Part shown: positions 63,901-64,000 of the stretch, one piece after another | Layout of the letters: the number at the start of each line of letters is the position of its first letter | How positions within the stretch are numbered: position 1 is the first letter of the stretch | NCBI GenBank assembly: GCA_030429565.1 | Contig: JAUIFE010000035.1 | Location: forward strand, 1 to 64,000 | Origin: Holophagae bacterium | GTDB lineage: Bacteria; Acidobacteriota; Holophagae; Acanthopleuribacterales; Acanthopleuribacteraceae | Length of the DNA: 64,000 nucleotides | Reading direction: 5' to 3' | Program-made: the position numbers and the translations under genes | Notes under the pieces: generated by a model | Database searches by the model: none | Told to the model about the DNA's origin: nothing | The model's input: the letters and a program-made list of their open reading frames with translations, nothing else

Positions 63901-64000
63901 CTGGCTGGCGACCGACATCCACAGCCGGCTGCAAAGCCTCGTGCCAGGCGCCAAGGTGATCAGCTTGGGCGGCGCCACCGAGGCCGCTATTTGGTCGATC
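54980..64000 (+). CDS. Nonribosomal peptide synthetase, TubC docking domain + three Cy-A-T modules (third incomplete at window edge)
   Basis: 3007 codons read in one frame from ATG 54980 (GGAGG 9 nt upstream) to the window edge. Residues 1-50 match a TubC-type N-terminal docking domain. Module 1: Cy about 75-500 with heterocyclization motif D209-x4-D-x2-S, A about 530-1050 (YTSGSTG at 689), T with Ser1089 (LGVNSL). Module 2: Cy about 1150-1580 (D1282...D1287...S1290), A (FTSGSTG at 1769), T with Ser2178 (LGGNSL). Module 3: Cy about 2245-2680 (D2378...), A (FTSGTTG at 2853), cut off. All condensation domains begin with FPL.(D/N).IQQAYW.G, the Cy hallmark. Modules 2 and 3 have the pocket phrases TFDLSV(Y/F)D, WNSVP, LSGDW and SLGGATEA(S/A)IW typical of cysteine-activating domains. 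Module 1 differs (HHDLSVYD, VAGDW, ASGGPTETTIW). Product: consecutive thiazoline/oxazoline-type rings. No terminal thioesterase in view; the starter must come from an upstream partner. Confidence 0.93.
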   Translation, partial: MNGSQFLTELAELGVKLAVVDGQLKIKAPKGVLTAALKQRLADAKSELLDLLSTRSGRRDQTRLPRIVPDPEQRHDPFPLTDIQQAYWIGSQSDFDMGNVDIHIYTEIDSTDLDLSALERALNQTIARHDMLRAVVEKNGEQRILAEVPHYAIAVTDLSGMAVAQQETRLAAIREQMSHSDRDHAVWPGFAVTATRRDARCTRLHFSFDLLHIDGGSLQLMFRDLAAYYRDAEAQLPALALSYRDYVLAEQALQETEMYRESLDYWRRRVTDLPAAPQLPLQRELLAGEQPRFNHGGAVLERDDWAAIKSQISRRGFSPPAVLLTAFAEALANWSAEAALTVNVTMFNRLPMHPQINDILGDFTSMVLLGMRHETQHSFADRVRRVQETLWSAFEHRHVSGVQVLRELARVRGSRSGALMPVVFTSFLNLEDGGSSAPSSALREFGDIVFSISQTPQVWLDHQVIEDDGQLLLSYDAVEQIFPPRMIADLFAGYRRLLQQLGRAETWDRPPRDLIDPAQLEQRRLINQTETELPEKTLRDLFVARVAAMPGQTAVATESLRLTYAELARRVNRLGHWLQQHGTAPDQLVGVVMEKGWEQIVAVLGIHAAGGAYVPIDPELPSERLQFLLRDGIIRVVLTQRKLETRLTWPPGLTLLALDSERETAALPVDCEQAPPCNAGPGHLAYVLYTSGSTGVPKGVMIEHRAVVNRMLDINRRFSIDHHDRLLSVTALHHDLSVYDVFGVLAAGATLILPRANLRLDPAHWLGLLLRERVTLWNSVPTFLKMLVEHLEKQADEAPRPDSLRWAIVAGDWIPLDLPERLRRQVGALRFIASGGPTETTIWDIWNEVEQVDPAWKSIPYGKPLANARYHILDEAGRPRPNWVPGEMCIAGAGLARGYWRNEEASRAFYQDPESGERRYRSGDLGRVLPDGSIEILGRKDFQVKIRGMRIELGEIESAIAKHAQVREVVVVQIGERFGDSRLAAYLVARDEGGAPDLEALRNFLADRLPPYMVPAVVVHLDHLPLGRTGKVDRGALPAPDSARLSNEPAAFVAPRTEMEEQVAQIWRDALNLSELSVEANLIDLGVNSLTALQVNGLLQETFGVALPLRLLLEAPTVAGLAHAIHEMEREAGAVFQYPTVTPDERNRHEPFPLNPIQQAYWMGRLDTFELGNVAAQYYLEFEILNADLVRVNRAWNKVIQRHDMLRAVVRGDGMQQILAQVPDYEVSLTDMRGWSAADQEREREALRQRMAHQVMATDQWPLFEFRATRINDQVRFHFSLDLLIADAWSAQILFNDFRRFMEDPSLAIDQPVLSFRDYLLADADLHDSAPLQAARAYWRDRLDALPPAPSLPLVMNPADLDKPRFVRRVHRLDGAAWSLLKAHATEEGFTPSGLLLTVFGEVLARFGRHQALTLNATTFRRLPLHSEVQAIVGDFTSLTLLAIDCRPEQSLNERARTVQEQLWADLDHRAVSGVEVLRDLARRQGRKPGALMPVVFTSLLTRYEGDQGAGAGEVADYKEVFALSQTPQVWLDHQVVERGDALVLNWDAVEDLFPVGLLDHMFALYTGYLEALAHNRNLWRERGGFDAALSATDASAFAAFRQALQPLAGANRTEAPGAGATLLDLFEVHAEAAPEQPAIITAQRTLSYGDVTAMSRRIGHWLAAQAVAPGERVAVIMEKGWPQMVAALGALQAGAAYLPIDPAWPKERRDHILLQSGVRAVLVDQRQQAALDLDGYETLAVDGTEPNKYATTPLSRATRPDDLAYVIFTSGSTGLPKGVAIEHRGAVNTILDVNRRWHVGAGDRVFGLSSLTFDLSVYDLFGSLAAGAAVVLPEAWADRDPSHWLEMMHRHQVSIWNSVPALMDLLCTYSEARPEHTPVLWPESLRLVMLSGDWLPLSIADRVRGYVPDCRVVSLGGATEASIWSICHEIEQVDPAWSSIPYGKPMANQQFYVLNSRLELCPPHVPGELYIAGMGLAREYLGDKDKTNAAFIRYEGPAAPAGPQPGQRLYRTGDWGAYRADGVILFLGREDTQVKVQGYRIELGEIETVLARAEGVGRAVALAVGPPQGQRRLVAFVVPAEGAELQPEALKQHAARHLAEYMVPPSLFLVDSLPLTANGKVDRARLAESAAAGADLAADGAAPRTPLEAELAAIWGELLEQPVVAVDQTLFDLGGNSLIAIRLLALLQERFGVAVDLQTLFAAPTVAGLAAAVGRQKASRGETGADGNDLAAMRLVHQPEARYQPFALSDIQQAYLLGRMSQLELGNVAAHAYFEIEVAQGDPSRIVNAWNRLIQRHDMLRAVFSEDGTQRVLEEVPEYSIPINDLAAMAPDEAQALLRDIRDELSHQVLPADQWPLFDLRISTFAGGRMRIHISFDLLAADAWSSQILFLELWTLAENPQTVLAPLTTTFRDYMQAVEALPQTERYARDRAYHQRRLENLAPAPALPLMVDPSTIEQPTFARRAGRLDAATWERIKQRASRVGVTPSGLCLAVYAEVLACWSTSPRFTLNVTTFNRFPIHEEIQALVGDFTSLSLLSVEPVTGDFEMRCRALQESLWADLDHRTYSGVQVMRDWARLLGRAPGALLPVVFTSRLFSASGVHDDDGEQAVPGGEVVFSVSQTPQVWLDMQVGEEGGALTWTWDAVEALFPPDLLDAMFAAYATILNRLGEDESWWHATSMDLVPAAASKMVADSNATQRNFRRGDLYSLVAEAAAANPQADAVLSERRRLSYGDLIQEANALCLQLKHHGVKPGDNVAVYMDKGWRQAVAVLAIVQAGAAYVPIDPSWPKARVAMILEDCGATVQVTQPRWADQSAGLPCESCVVVEQPRHALADRVETLVVDDHQLAYIIFTSGTTGRPKGVAIEHRAVVNTLEDMRTRFDLRADDRVFGLSALTFDLSVFDLFGVWLAGAAVVLPEESERREPKAWARLCRSYDVTVWNSVPQLLEMFLEHAGDDGQRLPAGLRLALLSGDWLATDIHSRLQSLVPGAKVISLGGATEAAIWSI

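Noticed and set aside
54980..64000. Frameshift or split of the NRPS
   Set aside because: Positions of all three Cy, A and T motifs fall in the same frame as the ATG at 54980.

Overview
The window is GC-rich bacterial chromosome that is almost fully coding. It is dominated by very large secreted proteins, tail-to-tail gene pairs and a nonribosomal peptide synthetase (NRPS). The gene repertoire (YD/RHS giant, propeller-type sensor kinase, LytS/LytTR pair, hybrid kinase with Hpt, secreted repeat proteins with EF-hand-like tails, REP-associated transposase, NRPS) fits a large-genome, surface-active Gram-negative bacterium such as an acidobacterial/Holophagae-like lineage. That assignment is inference only: the window has no rRNA or other phylogenetic marker except rsgA.

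Layout. 1-10138 (-): the first 3379 codons of a giant secreted RHS/YD-repeat protein; its C-terminus lies outside the window. 10139-11500: gene-poor, with decayed transposase remnants (IS66 type and integrase-core type). 11510-17262: a lipoprotein, a LytS-like kinase/LytTR regulator pair, a secreted TPR protein and an unknown protein. 17721-21432: a secreted DUF4114-type protein, a small unknown protein and rsgA. 21952-25764: an unknown protein and a membrane Reg_prop/Y_Y_Y sensor kinase. 25848-36655: four large secreted proteins, two sharing an EF-hand-like C-terminal tail. 36971-40465: a hybrid sensor kinase (PAS-HisKA-HATPase-REC-REC-Hpt) with an unusual hairpin-rich upstream region. 41182-44357: a collagen-like/calcium-binding protein, a TolB-like propeller protein and an unknown protein.

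44587-52082 is the most unusual region. Three tandem membrane-anchored HEAT-like paralogues, each ending in repeated GALSPV-type motifs, form a minus-strand operon. A fourth, truncated paralogue is separated from them by a REP-associated tyrosine transposase (RAYT) gene. The RAYT gene is flanked by two different but structurally matching repeat arrays (14 and 8 core copies) in opposite orientation. A 193-bp segment identical in the truncated and the first intact paralogue ends exactly where the left array begins, which indicates recombination or gene conversion connected with the arrays.

52546-64000 (+) is the start of a natural-product locus: a short protein resembling adenylate-forming enzymes, an autoinducer-synthase-like N-acyltransferase fused to a cyclic-nucleotide-binding domain, and an NRPS. 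The NRPS begins with a TubC-type docking domain and continues Cy-A-T-Cy-A-T-Cy-A. All three condensation domains carry the heterocyclization motif, and modules 2 and 3 have cysteine-like adenylation pockets, so the predicted product contains consecutive thiazoline/oxazoline-type rings. The NRPS runs off the right edge.

No tRNA, rRNA, CRISPR or phage module was found. Several strong intrinsic terminators bound the transcription units.
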